64,000 nucleotides of DNA from Xylaria sp. FL1777 (GCA_022578965.1 MU400509.1:496001-560000); one strand, 5' to 3'; shown: positions 43,964 to 57,288, counted from the stretch's first letter. The notes: a model not told the origin generated them from the sequence alone. Numbers and translations: made by a program.

Positions 43964-46900
43964 ATGAGTCTGGATTCCTTGTTGCCCATCGCGCCGGCGA
44001 GGGTACGAGCCTTAGTGCTGCCCATCGGCCAGATCAAGCGAGAGCGCTTCCACTCCTTTGTGCAGAGGCTCCATCAAGAACATGTCGTCCAGCTCCGCGA
44101 TATCAGTGCCGATGGGCGCCCGAATCGAAGTGAGCAACTACCTCCATCCTACGCTACACTATACCTCCAGTATACTCACAAGTTGAATAAACACTGATCA
44201 TATCATCTGGTGAATAGACATGTTCTCTCCTCTTGCCTTTCCTGACGGAGCCATATTCTACGATCTAATTACCTACATCCCGCCGCCTTCTCACCTTGCC
44301 CTATCCCCCTTCGAACTATTTCGAGAGCCGCTGGCCGTCATCGCTATCGCCGATGGACAGGAACTCGAAAATGTCGCCTTTAGCAAGAGACAGTCCGCCA
44401 ATGGCTATGCGCCCACTATGGCCGAGAGAAATATTCGTACACTGTATCAAGAGCTAGAGGATTTGAGGGACTCGTACCCCAAGGTTCTTACGCACCACGT
44501 GCTCATATTCGACCACAACCCGCCCAATGAGAATACGATACGGCTTCCAGAAGGCATCATGGCCATCCCTTCTCTCGAACACTGCAAGAGAACAACCATG
44601 AAGACGGTTATGTGCGATATATCCTCTCTCTTGCTGGCAGAGATGAATACGCTTGCCAAATCATTCGAAGCTATGACCTCTATCGACTCCCCTGGTCAAG
44701 TCCCAAGCCGACCAGGGCTCCAAACCGCTGCATCCTGGACTTCAGATGATGCCAACCCGAGTGGAAGGAGGAATTCCCAGTTTGCGGTCTCGACAATGAC
44801 AAGGTCGTCGTCCTCAGGTGGAAATACGGATAGGAGCCAGGCCCGCATGTCAATGCCTCCTCCCAAATCGCTTCCATTAAGTTCCAGTAGTTCGACCCCT
44901 TCCGCGAGACCATCAACCCCAGTCCGGAGTGGGCTTTCCAACCCACCGACTACCTTCGATGATATCTCGGCAAATGGGACTAGTTTAGGAGTCTTAAGTC
45001 CCGAGCAAAAGAATGGCTCGCGCTCAGATCGTGCTGAAGAGAATATCAGGTCAGCAAATCAAGATAAGGTAACTGTTCAAGGTTTTGGACCGGGAGGGGT
45101 GAATGAGAAGTGGAGGAATAAGGGTAAAGGACGAGCTACTATCATAGTAGGGTCTTTGTATCTTCAGGCTGGTCGCTGGACCGATGCCTTAAAGGAGCTC
45201 ACCGAGGGTGCGACTGTTGCGAAGTCAATCAACGACCATTTGTGGCATGGTAAGGCACTCGAACTCATCTTCATTAGTCTTCTTATGCTTGCATGGGCGG
45301 GATACGAGTTTCAAGTGCCGGCAATATGTCTCCCACCCAACGAGAAGTCATCAAGCAGCTTGTCCAAAGCTCAAGACATCGAAGAAGCAGATCCAACCCA
45401 GCCTAAGCACATTCGGAACTTCCAGGTTATTCTTCCGGACCTGTTAGAGCGAATCATAGGACTTTATACTAGGATTTCTGGGGAGCAGCTCCCTCCATTC
45501 CCTCTATCAGAGACCATCGTCAGATTTTGTAACACCCTCACCGCACTTCATCTATGTGAGGGCAGATTCAGCAGAGAGTCGCTCAACATTATGATACATG
45601 GTAAATACCCACCAAAAATACTCGACACCTCCCCTCGTCCTACCATCACACCATCAAGGGGATATATCAACAGCCTCTTATTCAAAGCTTTTCCTTCATC
45701 GGCACCTGAAATGCTCACAACAATGGATCGTTCAATTATTCTAAGTGGCATTGCTGCCATCTTAGGCATTATGGGATATCACAGAAAAAAGGCACTAGTG
45801 ATACGTGAATTAATATCAGTACTAATTGGAGGACTGGTTGAAGCGAGGACTAGAGGGGCCGCTGAAGTAGGTATCCATCCGGCTGCTGGCCTGATTGCTT
45901 TGGATGCTATGAAGGGGCATGGCAAAGGCACTGGTGCACTTGATCTCGACGAGGGCGATATAGAGCAAGGCATTGATGCATTTCTTGGGCTAGTTTGCAA
46001 GACATATGGCGTCGTCGGTTTCGGAGACACTAGGAATGGGCCTGGAACCTCCTCTTCAACTAGTGACCTCGATGAAAATGTCATCTCGAGAATTAACAGG
46101 CAATCAGCCACAAGACACTTTGGATTTCCCAACGTTAAGATCAATATCCTTCGCGCCTGCATTAACTTTTCTGAGGCTCTCCCAGATTTCCATGGCGTAC
46201 TCAAGTTTTCCAGCGATTTGCTACGCACAGCCGGCAGCGGTGTTGCACCCGGCCCTCGTCGGGAAAATGCAGCCCCAATGATCTCGCGGGATGAGCAAGT
46301 TCGGCTAGTTACAAATATATCGAAGACTTCCAGTTTGGCACAGAGGATGGGATTGGCGCACTTATCTGCCGAGTATTGGGACGAGTTTTTAATACGTGGT
46401 ATCACTCTCGATCCTTTGCCAGTAACACGACCACCGATACCGCATTCCAAAAATGTTCTACCAGGCGTAACAACAGCACGCACCTCACAGGACGTTAATC
46501 CCTTCATCTACAATCCCTTTCTAAGAACGGCGGACAAATCAGCAGTCACGCAAACCCTCGTTGCCAATGAGGCTGCGACTTTCAGAATCGTTATACAAAA
46601 CCCATTTGAGATTGATCTTGAAATCGACAGTATAAAGCTATACAGTGAGGGTGCCGATTTTGACTCTGCGATAATATCAACAGTTATAGGACCCTACCGT
46701 ACACAAATACTTAAGATACAAGGGACCCCGCGGAGCGCAGGGTCGTTGAAAATTAACGGCGCGGTCATACAAGTGCTTGGGTGCCGCGAGAGAAGATTCC
46801 CCATCTTTTCACAACCTTGGACCCCTGACCAGGAATTGAAGGTGAAAGGAATTGGTTTGGGCGCACTCAGGCAGAACCAGACTTTGCCCCCTCCAGGGCC

Positions 46901-48431
46901 GCCACTCAAACCCGACAGTATTGATTTAAGTGTAATAGAGGCTCAGCCCATTGTTCTCATTAAGTCTACCTCCCTTCCACAATCATCGGTCATGATTCTT
47001 GAGGGAGAATGTCGAACCTTCTCGGTTACGTTACATAACATCTCTACGACGCCAGTAGACCTTCTCCTTTTCTCGTTCCAGGATTCCACGCAAGGTTCTC
47101 TGCAAACCGCGTTAACTAATCGAGATGCGACTCCTGCTGAATTATATGAATACGAATGGCTGCTCGCTAAGAAGCAGGCTCTGCGGCTTCGTAAAATCGA
47201 CGACTCTAAGCGTTATATTGCCCCAGGATCGACAGCTACATTCGAATTCGAAATACTTGGCAAACCAGGACTTACCAGTGGGACAATACAATTTGACTAT
47301 GCCCACCTTGGAGTGCCTCAGTCGGAGATAGAGAACCAGTTCTTCACTCGCCAAGTCTGTCTAGATCTTACGGTTACGGTAAATGCTAGTGTTGAACTTT
47401 CAAGGGTGGATATTCTCCCTGTCCAAGCAAATATACCGAAACCGATATGGGATCGCGTGGGGTCAGGTGAGGCGAAGGAGTCTGCGGCATCCAACGACCA
47501 TTGTTTACTACTTATGGATCTCCGGAACGCTTGGCCGAGTGATATGCAGGTGTGTCTTAAAGCTGGTAAAGATATCATTATAGAAGAACACATATTGCCT
47601 GGAAACACCAACCGTGTCGTTGTACCAGTTCCGATGATATATATCGAGGATCCGCACGCCTCTATCCCCGCGCTAAATCCCGCTCGACAACGACAATTTG
47701 TCGTCAGTAGTATTAACACTCCAGAGATCGAGCGGGGGAATCGCGAGGCTTTCTGGTATCGGGAGAAGATGCTCGAAAAGATCTCTGGTACTTGGAAGAC
47801 ATTGTCTGGGCCTGCTAGAGAAGGTGTAATCCAGTTGCGTGGCATACGCCTAACGCCGCGCATGATTGAGGCTATTAAGATCGATGAAGTTGGCATCGAC
47901 ATCTCTGTCGAGGATCCGCACTCACAGCAATCTGCAGGCTCAGGTAGTAGTATCTTTGTGGATGAGTTTGTACAGATTAAAGTGCAAATCACGAACCGCA
48001 TGAGCAAACCTATTTACCCCACGGTCCGTATCATGCCCTCGCTCCGCAACAGGCCTGTCATCGTGGCGCTCGACTTCACGCGCAAATTTGCGTGGAACGG
48101 CACTTTACAGCAGACCCTACCTCTGCTGGACGCAAAATCTAGTACGGAGCTGCGAATCGGCGCTACGGCGCTCTGTCGTGGGGAATTCGAGATTTCAGCC
48201 TCCGTCGAGGAGACACAGCTATGGAAAACGCCCGCAGAGAGTAATAAAAGCGAACCAAACAAGGAGGCTCGGACTCCGGACGAGGAACAGGAGATGATAA
48301 GACAGAGAGAAAGAGCTGATACCCAGACCATGATGGATGCTGTGCTTGGCGCTAAGGAGAGGCGTATTTGGCATTCTAGGCGGCCTTGTGTTGTTGCTGT
48401 ACGTGATAGACCGGAGTCTGACGAGGAGTAG
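43964..48431 (+). CDS. TRS120: TRAPPII complex subunit Trs120 (TRAPPC9)
   Basis: Two exons, 43964-44129 and 44218-48431, give 1459 residues. The N-terminus (MSLDSLLPIAPARVRALVLP, then FSPLAFPDGAIFYDLITYIP) is the conserved Trs120 start. A Ser/Pro-rich disordered insert covers about 170-260. A helical repeat region follows (IIVGSLYLQAGRWTDALKEL is TPR-like). From about residue 780 the chain is beta-rich with immunoglobulin-like domains, and the end is charged (RERADTQTMMDAVLGAKERR). Trs120, with Trs130, makes TRAPPII a Rab11/Ypt31 exchange factor at the late Golgi; the Aspergillus orthologue is HypA, needed for hyphal growth. The first exon is placed by the 88-nt intron that restores NRNMFSPLAF. 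Confidence 0.93.
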
Positions 48432-49202
48432 GAGGTATGCATTTACGTGGATAGTGAAATAAAATGTGAGATGAGCTAGATTTGAAAAAACAAAGAGAAG
48501 CCCGAAAGAGAGAGGGGCGAAGAGGAAGAAATGTAATGGATAGAGATAAGCGATACGAACAATGTTAAGGCAAAGCGAAGATACATTGGCAGTTACTTAT
48601 TATCTAATTGTTATGCATTTACAGTCTCAAGGTAGCAGTTTTATCGACATCCTACGTCATACTAGAACAATAGAATAGCAGATCAGAGTGTATGTAGCCA
48701 GGTAGCTAGTCTCTATTTCAGCATGTCCTTTGGCAACATGGTGTCAGAGTATGCAGAAATGTCGAATAAAATGTAGCATTAATTATAGTTGGAAATCTAT
48801 CTATGGGTATCTTTGATTATCATCTCATCCTCGCTGTTATTTCCGCATCACGCTTCGTGGCGATTCTCGCAGTAAAGTACCAGGCTACATTGATTCCATC
48901 ATGATAGCTAATCTAATGCATAGTCGAGGGCCACACCGACATTCTTCAGCTCTGCCTAGTCGTGATCTCTCTATCACGTATGCGTCCCATTCACCACCTC
49001 CTTCTAGCCATCAAAGATAGAATTCTCTATAGATATCCGTTCTACTTAGTGTGCTGTTAGTTGAGAAGTTCGTCTTTTGCAATAATTTTGGCGTTTCGTA
49101 TGCATCTTCTAGCTAGGGGTCTGCTGCTTCGCCGTGTGGCTGCATATTCCCCTCGTCGCGGTGGCACCGGGCCATGTTTGCAATAATCTGGTGATATAAG
49201 TT
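48432..49202. other. Convergent 3' intergenic region
   Basis: 771 bp between the stops of TRS120 and the Asx-homology gene. It is AT-rich and nothing coding was found. Confidence 0.4.
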
Positions 49203-50759
49203 TCATTCTTGAACGATAACTTGAGAGCTCTCGCCGGTAAGTTGTTCTGCGTTTCCCGCATCGGCTTGCTTGGTCTCGGTGATATCAGGTTGTTTCTCTT
49301 TGCCTTGATGTTCAACCCCTTCCATCACATCGGGTGGTGGTGGCACGCCCGACATTTCAGCGTCGAGATTTTTATTCTCAGGTCGCTGGCTATCTGATTC
49401 CGTAGAATTCGACGTAGTAACAACTTCTGCTGGAACTAACCCTCCTTCTTTCCCATCGCTTCTAGGTGGTTGATCTTTTATCTCCTCAGCTGAGGATCCA
49501 TTGTCTGTAGACGCGGATCTACTTCCATTTGGGTCTTCCATATTGCCGTTTGGGTGTTCTGTGCTGACCTCAATTGACTCTGCATGTGATATATCTGTCA
49601 ATTGAGCTTTCCCTGTGTTATTTACTCCTTGGTCCTTGTCTGCCGCATCTTCAGAGGGAGCAGCTGTGTTCCGCTCGAGAGATGTGCTATTCGCCTGCCC
49701 TTCTAAAGTATTGTCAACCTCGTGGCTGTCATTTTCACTCGTTTGTAATCTAGGCTGCGACTGCTCAGGCATCGGAATTCCCCATTTCTCTTTGAAGTCA
49801 GCAGCCATGAAGTCGTCGTAGACACCCGCTTCGCGCGACCTATGCGCGGATTGGGCTTGTCGGATCCACTCCGGGTCATGGAATCCCTTACTTAGCCCTC
49901 CCTGGTACCGCGTTACGTCGTTTCGGAAATTATTGTTATTTAGGAGCGCTGCAACATCAGGGCGGGCATTGGGTGTATCAGGCTCCAAGATCATCGTGTT
50001 ATCTGGGAACTTGGAAAGAATTTGCTCTTTCTCCTCGCGCGATAGGACATCCCACGCCATGGGGCTACACAGGAGCTCCTACATGAAGTTAGAACATAAA
50101 TTCTCGCAAATATAATGTAATAACGCATGAGTAGCACAACTCACCCTTAGCTTCGCCTTGACCAAAGGCGAGTTCGGATCCGTGAGCATCTCATCGGGAT
50201 TGTCCCATTTGGAGCGACTCTTGCGGAAGGATACACGTGGTGTGGGTGTAGGAGGATCGACTTTCCGTTTTTTAGATGTCGGTGGGAGTGCTAATTCGTC
50301 TGGTTTACCATCATCATTGCCAGAAATGCCAATTCCGAATTCCTGTTTCTTCATTGTAACACTTCTGTCCAACGGTGACGCCGCGGGGCTCCCTCTCTGA
50401 GAGATGGAAGAAGCTCTATTCGATCGTCTCAACACCCTCGGCGTCTCCGCCGAGTTGGTTCTTATAGTAGGTTCGCTCTTCAAATCGACTCCCTTGGTGC
50501 TTGTACTCTGCGGCGGCCCAGACACAACAATCTCGTCCAGCACCACTTCATTGTTTGACGCTGGCTGTTTAGTGTGACGAGTCCTAGCTGGAGTATCCAG
50601 TTCATCGGGTGATGAGTCGGCATTTGATGGAGTAGTGTCCTTATCACGAAAACGACCCAACTTCATCATGCGTTTCGGCGTGCTAGTTGCCGGGGTGCGA
50701 CTGTCAGCTTCAGTTTTATCTGCCGAAGCACTCTTGGGAGGAGTCTTTCGAGGCGGCAT
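49203..50759 (-). CDS. Asx-homology (ASXH/DEUBAD-like) domain protein
   Basis: Two exons, 50759-50145 and 50078-49203, give 496 residues. Residues 1-190 are disordered and basic (MPPRKTPPKSAS, KKRKVDPPTPTPRVSF resembling a nuclear localisation signal). The globular part is at about 190-300: SKWDNPDEMLTDPNSPLVKA, LRELLCSPMAWDVLSREEKE, ILSKFPDNTMILEPD, RNDVTRYQGGLSKGFHDPEW and DFKEKWGIP. This matches the Asx homology domain that in animal ASXL/Asx binds and activates the H2A deubiquitinase BAP1/Calypso. The remaining 190 residues are acidic and disordered, without the animal PHD finger. A nuclear chromatin role is likely. The partner deubiquitinase is unknown. Confidence 0.85.
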
Positions 50760-51904
50760 GTTGATGTGCGAAGTGATAGTGTTTACTGAGGGAGCAAAAA
50801 AGATGTTGAATACAAACGCTTGATGTCTTAATCACAAGAAGAAAAAGTACCTCCAGATAGCCATAGCTCAAATGGAGCAGAGAGCTGTGGAAGACGTAGG
50901 GTGGGAAAGGTAAATGGAAAGACGAGGCTGAGGCATCTTGACATGACCATAGGCCAGCGAAGGACCTACTAATAAATATATTTAATCGATCCAACGAGTA
51001 GTTAATAAGACCCAGATAGAGGCGGTGTGGAGCTTCCTATCATCTATGCTTTTACTGTAAGTAACTCATAGCCAGACCTGAATAAAGTATGTGGGTGTTA
51101 CAACACACGAGCGTTGAAGATAACTAAGAGATGTGGAAGGCTGTATGTAGTATAAAGTAGCTACATGAAGAGGCATGTGCATGTAGACAGAAGATGATTG
51201 AAAGAGAGCTGCCATGACGTCTCGAAAAGGCAACTTAAAATACGCTAGAGATAATCGAGGAGCTACATGTAACTGTTTCTGGAGTGTACAGATGCGCCTA
51301 CCAAGTTACAGCACTTAAGATATGTATATTAGCTACAGTAATACATGAATCAGTTTGCAGGTTTACCCCACAGTCAGCATACTTACTTAACTAGCACAAT
51401 ACACTAGTAAGCCCCTGCATTACCTAAGGTACCGGTGCACTGTCACTGTTATCCACCTTAGGTATCCGTAGTGTTAGCAGTTTTGGACAGCTCTACTAAT
51501 TCAACTCCAGTCTATTAACAAACCCACAAGGATCCCATCTCCACCTCAAAGCACATTACCGAAAGTGTTGTCGCTTTCGAACTACGACTTGCCAGACACA
51601 CCAAATCTATTGAATTCTTACCGTTGTTTTAACCCCCAGGCAACATAATTCCATACCGAGTAATTCCAAGACATAATAGCGAGGGCCAATTCGTTGCGGC
51701 AGAGTTGAGCTACGTCACAAGCCCCAACTTTGTTGCCAACCTGTCAATTCCCCAAAAGCCTACCGTGGCCTTGCCTGAGTTCAAAGACACGTATACGTAT
51801 ATCGCTGCGCTCTTTGTTCTAGGTTTCAACAGCCAGTATCGGTCTTTCCACGAGACACGGCGGTAGCCAACACTGTCTAAACAAGTTTGAGAATAAAGAC
51901 AGAA
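50760..51904. promoter_or_regulatory. Divergent intergenic region
   Basis: 1.1 kb between divergent ASXH and SEC22 genes. It is AT-rich and contains GTACC-type motifs near 51420-51470. The last 200 bp before SEC22 are CA/CT-rich. No gene. Confidence 0.4.
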
Positions 51905-52715
51905 ATGATAAGATCAACGCAGATAGCCCGGGTGGGCGACGGTGTGTCTCCCGTCTCTCGTGTGCTTTTTACCATAAGCCAAATGCATATAGCTAACATG
52001 ACCTGTACCAGGCTTGATGCTGTGCGCATCTGTCGACGACGAACAGAGCGAATCCTCCCTAGCCGAAGTCAAGTCCCAGATCAAGCTGGTCTTGCGGAGG
52101 CTAAACCGTAACTCGGAGCCACAAGCCAGCATCGAGAGCGGGAACTACACATTACAGTATGGCCATAACCAAGAATAATCTACCCTTGACTTATTCGTCC
52201 TTCGTTCAAGGAGTGAGCTAACACGAACAACTCTCCGCTCTCGCAGTTACCTCATCGCCAAGGAGATCGCATTCCTGTGCATCTGCGACCGTTCATACCC
52301 GCGGAAGCTCGCCTTCACCTATCTCTCAGACCTATCGACCGAGTTCTCCACCTCGTACTCGCAGCAGCAGCTGTACAGCCCCTCTCTGCGGCCCTACGCG
52401 TTCATGGAATTCGACACCTTCATCAGCCGCACCAAGGCGACGTACGCCGACACGCGCGCCACGCAGAACCTCGACAAGCTCAACGACGAGCTGCGCGACG
52501 TCACCAAGGTCATGACCAAGAACATCGAGGACCTACTCTATAGGGGAGACAGCCTGGAGCGCATGGGCGAGATGAGCTCGAGGTTAAGGGACGACAGCAA
52601 GAAATACCGCAAGGCGGCCGTGAAGATCAATTGGGACCTGCTCTTGAAGCAATATGCGCCCATAGGCATTTTTGGCATCATCGTCCTGTTGTTTATCTGG
52701 TTCCGATTCTTCTAA
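51905..52715 (+). CDS. SEC22: ER-Golgi R-SNARE Sec22
   Basis: Three exons, 51905-51941, 52012-52156 and 52247-52715, give 216 residues, the normal size. The N-terminal longin domain begins MIRSTQIARVGDGLMLCASV and continues through ESGNYTLHYLIAKEIAFLCI. The SNARE motif is LDKLNDELRDVTKVMTKNIE, then DLLYRGDSLERMGEMSSRLR with the central Arg of R-SNAREs. A C-terminal anchor follows (YAPIGIFGIIVLLFIWFRFF). Sec22 mediates fusion of COPII and COPI vesicles between ER and Golgi. Alternative splicing at the first donor (GTGGGC, 51932) was rejected because GTGTGT at 51942 keeps the frame and family sequence. Confidence 0.95.
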
Positions 52716-53346
52716 ATCAGGTTTAGAAATGGGCTTGATTGATGAATAGGTGGGCGAAGGGGTATGGTAGCTCGCGTCGCCCATCGTCTTTGGTTATAAC
52801 GGTCAAAAGAAAAAAAGAATGGAACAGAAATGTCTTGTTCTATAATACCACTAGATACCGAGCGAACTACCCAGTATATATATGTTAGCCAATTCAATTG
52901 GAAGAATTTGTTCATAAACGAATCAATGTAGCTAATACGAATGCGAATGGGTCAATTTCGTGGTGCTCACAAGCTCAATTTCTGCTTCTCATTTTACGTG
53001 GTACATATATTTTGAGTCGCACACGCGCACAATATTCCCATATAGATTTAGGCATGTTGGCCGACCAAAACGCCTTGCTATCTCCCATCTTCCAGGCTAT
53101 AATTATATATATACAAGGTCAGACCTAGACCGGGAGTCCAGACGCTTTTTCTCTCTCGTTCTGTTTTTGTTGGCAAAGGGAGGAACCACGTCGTTAAAAA
53201 TCGTTATCACATCACAGGCAAATATATCCCACACGAATGTTCCGCAAGCAGGGAACTATCGGCGCACAGCCATCGCTACTTTTCATGCGCCCACACGCTT
53301 TCAAGTCTTCTCGGCGGCGTCAAGAGACAGGGGAATGGGTGAGCGC
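52716..53346. other. Convergent 3' intergenic region
   Basis: 631 bp between the stops of SEC22 and the zinc-finger gene. Nothing recognised. Confidence 0.4.
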
Positions 53347-54852
53347 CTACATAATCGCACAGCTTGAAGACGTGGGCGCGACGTTCCCGATAATGTTGGC
53401 ATGGGTCCACTCGAAGTGCTCTTGTAGCGCGGCGATGGTCTCGAACCCGCGCTCGTCTTGCATATACCGCACGCGATCCATATCGTCGTTGCCTTGCTCC
53501 TCGTAGTAGTATTCGTCGCATAGAGGGCAGAGCAGCGAGGCCTGCCACTCGCCGAGGTCGGGCGGGAGGTGGTTCGCGATGGCGACGGGTGGGAATATGA
53601 TTGTCTTCTCCTCTCCCTTCAACTCCGCGTCCGTCTCTGTCCTTAACTCTCTTGTTGTTGTTGTTGTTTGCCCTGCTATGATCCCGAACTTTGGATTACT
53701 GCTTCCGTCTTCGAGCTCGACGTCTGAGTCTGGTCCTGAGGTGGAAGGGTATTTACTAGGGTGAGAATGCGAACGAGGATTGGTGAACGCTGTCGCCGCC
53801 CAATTTTCGACGATACTTGCGGGTGATGTTGCAGGATGCTGCCGTGTGCTGGGCATCGACCGTAGGTCTTCCCATACGAGGTATCCATCGCAGAAATCAC
53901 AGACAAAAGCGATGTCCTGATTCTCAGGTCCTAAGCGTTGAAAGATCCCCGTTGAATTGCAAGCGGCAATCTCGCCACTTGGTATTGAGTTCGGTTGTGT
54001 TGCTGACGCCGTGGGTATTGCTGGGGTCCCCCTTTGGGAGTGTTGTTGCCTTTGATGTGGTGGTTGAGAAGGGTGAGATTGAGATTGAGAATGAGAATCA
54101 TGAAACTCTTGTCGTTGCTGGCGCCGCCACACGATTAAGGCACCTAAGCACCGCGGCCGTGAAGACGATGACTCGAGGTCATCGTGAATGCGCCGCACCG
54201 CTCGACATTGTGCGCGGTGTAGCTCCCGCCTTAGCCACCGTGTCTCGGCTGGCCATTCAGGTTCTATAGGTCCACCGGCCCGTACCCAATACTTCAAATT
54301 CTGTGAATGCTCCTGGAAGCGAGAGCATAGTTCACGTAGTTCGTCGAGACTGTCGGCTGTGATATGTGGTTAGTTTTAAAGTATGAAATGTACGAAGCTT
54401 GTCTGCTTATACAGTAGTTGAGAGAATTGAAGTGTAAGCGTCGCAAGAGAGGCTTTATAAAAAAACGAACAGTCGCTTGACTGATGTGATGTCTGATCGT
54501 CTTCTTGTTCATGAGCATTGTTCGTCCACCGAGTGATTACCTAACAAGCCCAGTGCGTCGGATAAGCGGCAAGCACAAAGATTTCTGTCAAAAAACAAAC
54601 GAACGATGCAAACATACCCTTGCGGTCATTCTCGTAGTAGAAGCGCCCATTGACGAGCGCTGGAAGCTCCTGAAAATCCCGTTTCGCCTCGTCGAGCGCC
54701 TCCTCGAGTAGGCGCAACTGCTCGAACTCGGGCGGCCCCCACGCCCGTTTGTCGGCGAACATGAGGACACGCAAGGCATCCTGGATCGAGTTTGCGATGA
54801 TAGCGAGCAACGATCCCACCGTGTCGACGACGACACTGCCGTCGCTACTCAT
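53347..54852 (-). CDS. Uncharacterised zinc-finger protein ending in a CaaX box
   Basis: Two exons, 54852-54618 and 54356-53347, give 414 residues; the intron is 261 nt and splices at AAG-G/CC to restore KADSLDELRELCSRF. Residues 1-130 are helical (VGSLLAIIANSIQDALRVLM, LRLLEEALDEAKRDFQELPA). A Gln/Ser/His-rich linker follows. Cys pairs occur at about residues 231/234 (FVCDFCDGYL) and 355/358 (LLCPLCDEYY). The second pairs with His392/His397 (LQEHFEWTH) as a C2H2-like finger with a long loop. The last four residues are CAIM, a CaaX prenylation signal of farnesyl type. I do not recognise a named family. Membrane attachment is inferred from the CaaX box. Confidence 0.8.
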
Positions 54853-57288
54853 GTCCGAACATGCACAATGATGCACGAGGACCAAGCAATTGGCGACGAT
54901 GGCAGCCAGAGGGATTCTTGGCTCCCTCTCCCGTCTTCTCGTCTCTTGCGCGTCGCTTCCTCCTCGCCCTCGTCTCGGGAACAGGATCTGCAATTCAGAT
55001 CTCCGAATGCAGTATATGTACGTATACTCCAGTGATGTGTTGCCGTACGTGATGACGCAGGCCACTACACATGCACTCGTCGCCAAAGACACGGAGGTAC
55101 ACTCGAGTACGTACCTAGATATCGCACTCTAGCACTTCCGTACACTACCTCACTTTCTGGCTCGACGAGTGGGGGCCCAAAGTCCAGGGACGATTTGCGG
55201 AAGAGATAGACAGGACTTGGGTAAGCTAGCACGTGGGCGGGCGGCCTCAGTTCTTCTAATAATAGCTCTGCTCTGAAGTGAGCTTTTCGTCTCTCTTATC
55301 GCGCTGAATGGAGAAAGATGAATTCGTACAGGCAAGGTTCGACCGCACAAGGAGTATGGCTTAACGCAGACTTGTAGTTGAGATGTTGAGACTTGGGCAG
55401 AGTAGATGGACATCGGCAAGTTGTCTCAGTCGTTAGATATTGTTTCCAAATCAGTGACCAGCGTTTCTGTTGGTGATACATGGGGACTACCTAAGGTAAA
55501 TAGGCAAGTACCGTATCTTACAGGCGACGGGCCACCTAGGTAGTACAGCTGTAGGTAATCTACTGCATGTAGCAGGTATAGTACGACGTGCGTGCATCCA
55601 CTGCCCCCAATTATTAGGCACATTTCTGGGTACACTACCTGCCGCCTGCTGCTTGGACAGCTGAGGCACATCCCCACTTCGTACACTACCCAGTGTAGCC
55701 TTAGTACCTACCCTTAGTCTGTCTTAGGTAAGGTAGCTACGTCGGAAGTAGTTTAGCATATCTACTACAGTTACATGTTTTTCGGTTCTGGCCGTTGAAA
55801 AACAACCTAATACTACCTAGGTACCTACAATAGGAACATTAGTGTTTTAGGTAGTTACCTCTATGTAGATTAGGTACATAGTCTATACAGGTAGGGCTAT
55901 CCCTGGCCGGTAGACTTATCTGTACGCGGTGATGCCTTGATGTAAAGCGTATACTACATCATAGATAATAATAGGCAAAGAAAACGACTGTTCATTACAT
56001 CGGAACCACAGAGATATCTTTTTATAGATACAGCGGAGTGGTTGCCCGTCCCTACATTACCTAGCTAAGGGTACAAGTCGGATATCGGCCTGAGTGCCAA
56101 GCGCGATAGGGCATTGGCATCCAATCCAGCCGGGTAGCTGGACACAAACACGTCAGCGGTCGATCCGAGTGCCTCGGCCTACTGTACATGATCTGTTCAA
56201 GTTGAAACGACGAGGCAGATTCCTGTTTGTATACTAAGGGATACGATACTATGAGGGTAAACAATCATCTCAGATGATTTGTCTAAGTCTCAGCTGACTA
56301 AACCACGTGTTATGATACAATTTGGAGGGTCGCTACGAGTGAAGCACCTGGAACTTAGATGCCCTTACTTCCAAGGTTGTGTTAACAGTTAGACACAGAA
56401 AATAAATGAAGACATTAATAACCCTACTACAAATGAATTGCCATACACAAAAACAGAGTCGTTTATCCATTAGCGGTTTTCACAATAAGTTATATAAACA
56501 TTGTCGATGTAGAAATCTATGTAGTTTTATAAGGTCCTCTATAATCCAGTAGATCTGATAAAGAAAAGTGAGTGGAAAGCTCCGTGTGTAGCGATACATC
56601 GCCAAGATGTGTTAGAACTAGCTTACGCACAATGCTCTTCGCATGGTAGATCTACTTTTTCTGTCCATTCAATACAGTGCGGCCTTATATTAGTTTCACA
56701 TATATCCACAATGACCGGAACCTTTGAGTCTGACTTGGTTCGGGACACCTAGAATCATGGCCTGGAAAAGAACCTCATGCTCAATAGTATCTTCGAATGA
56801 GCAGGATGTATAATGCAACTGTCCTATAAAAACGTGAAATACCCTGTTGGTGTTCTTTTAAGCCTAGAGGTCCTAGCGGCAGGTCTAATTCAACTAGACA
56901 TCAACTATAGGGAGAGGAGAGAGCCAATCTATCTCATATGTTAAAGTCCTCTTAAAATCCCGTGTCTCATGACCGGTTTTGTTTTCTGATGGTCTTATAT
57001 ATGAGTACGTGGCTTCCAATTGCGTCTAATTAGATTATCCGAAATATGAGCTTGTTTTAGTCCGGACTACTATCCACATTCCACATTTGAATCAGCAACA
57101 AACCCATGATAGTGCAGTTATTTTTACAGCTTGTTGCCGAGAAATCGTACTTAATTCGAGCTGAAGTACGGTGACCATGAGAATTATGAGACGGTGCATG
57201 TGAATGTGGGGCATGAAGATCTGAGTGTGGAGGGCAAAACCTTGAGTGGTCATAGCAACCTATTAACAATTGCCGTTCCATCTCTCAT
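54853..57288. repeat. Gene-poor region with TACCTAGG-type repeat cluster
   Basis: About 2.4 kb without a convincing coding frame. From 55485 to 55900 there are many CCTAGGTAC, TACCTAAGGTA and GTAGGTA copies. From 55950 to 57250 the DNA is more AT-rich with no motif seen. The promoter of the CaaX protein gene lies at the left flank. Confidence 0.5.

Noticed and set aside
45779..46507. 242-codon frame antisense to TRS120
   Set aside because: It is an antisense shadow within the long TRS120 exon and has no recognisable motif.
54541..55092. Longer 5' extension of the zinc-finger protein frame to 55092
   Set aside because: ATG 54852 gives a clean helical start; upstream codons look like leader sequence without a conserved pattern.
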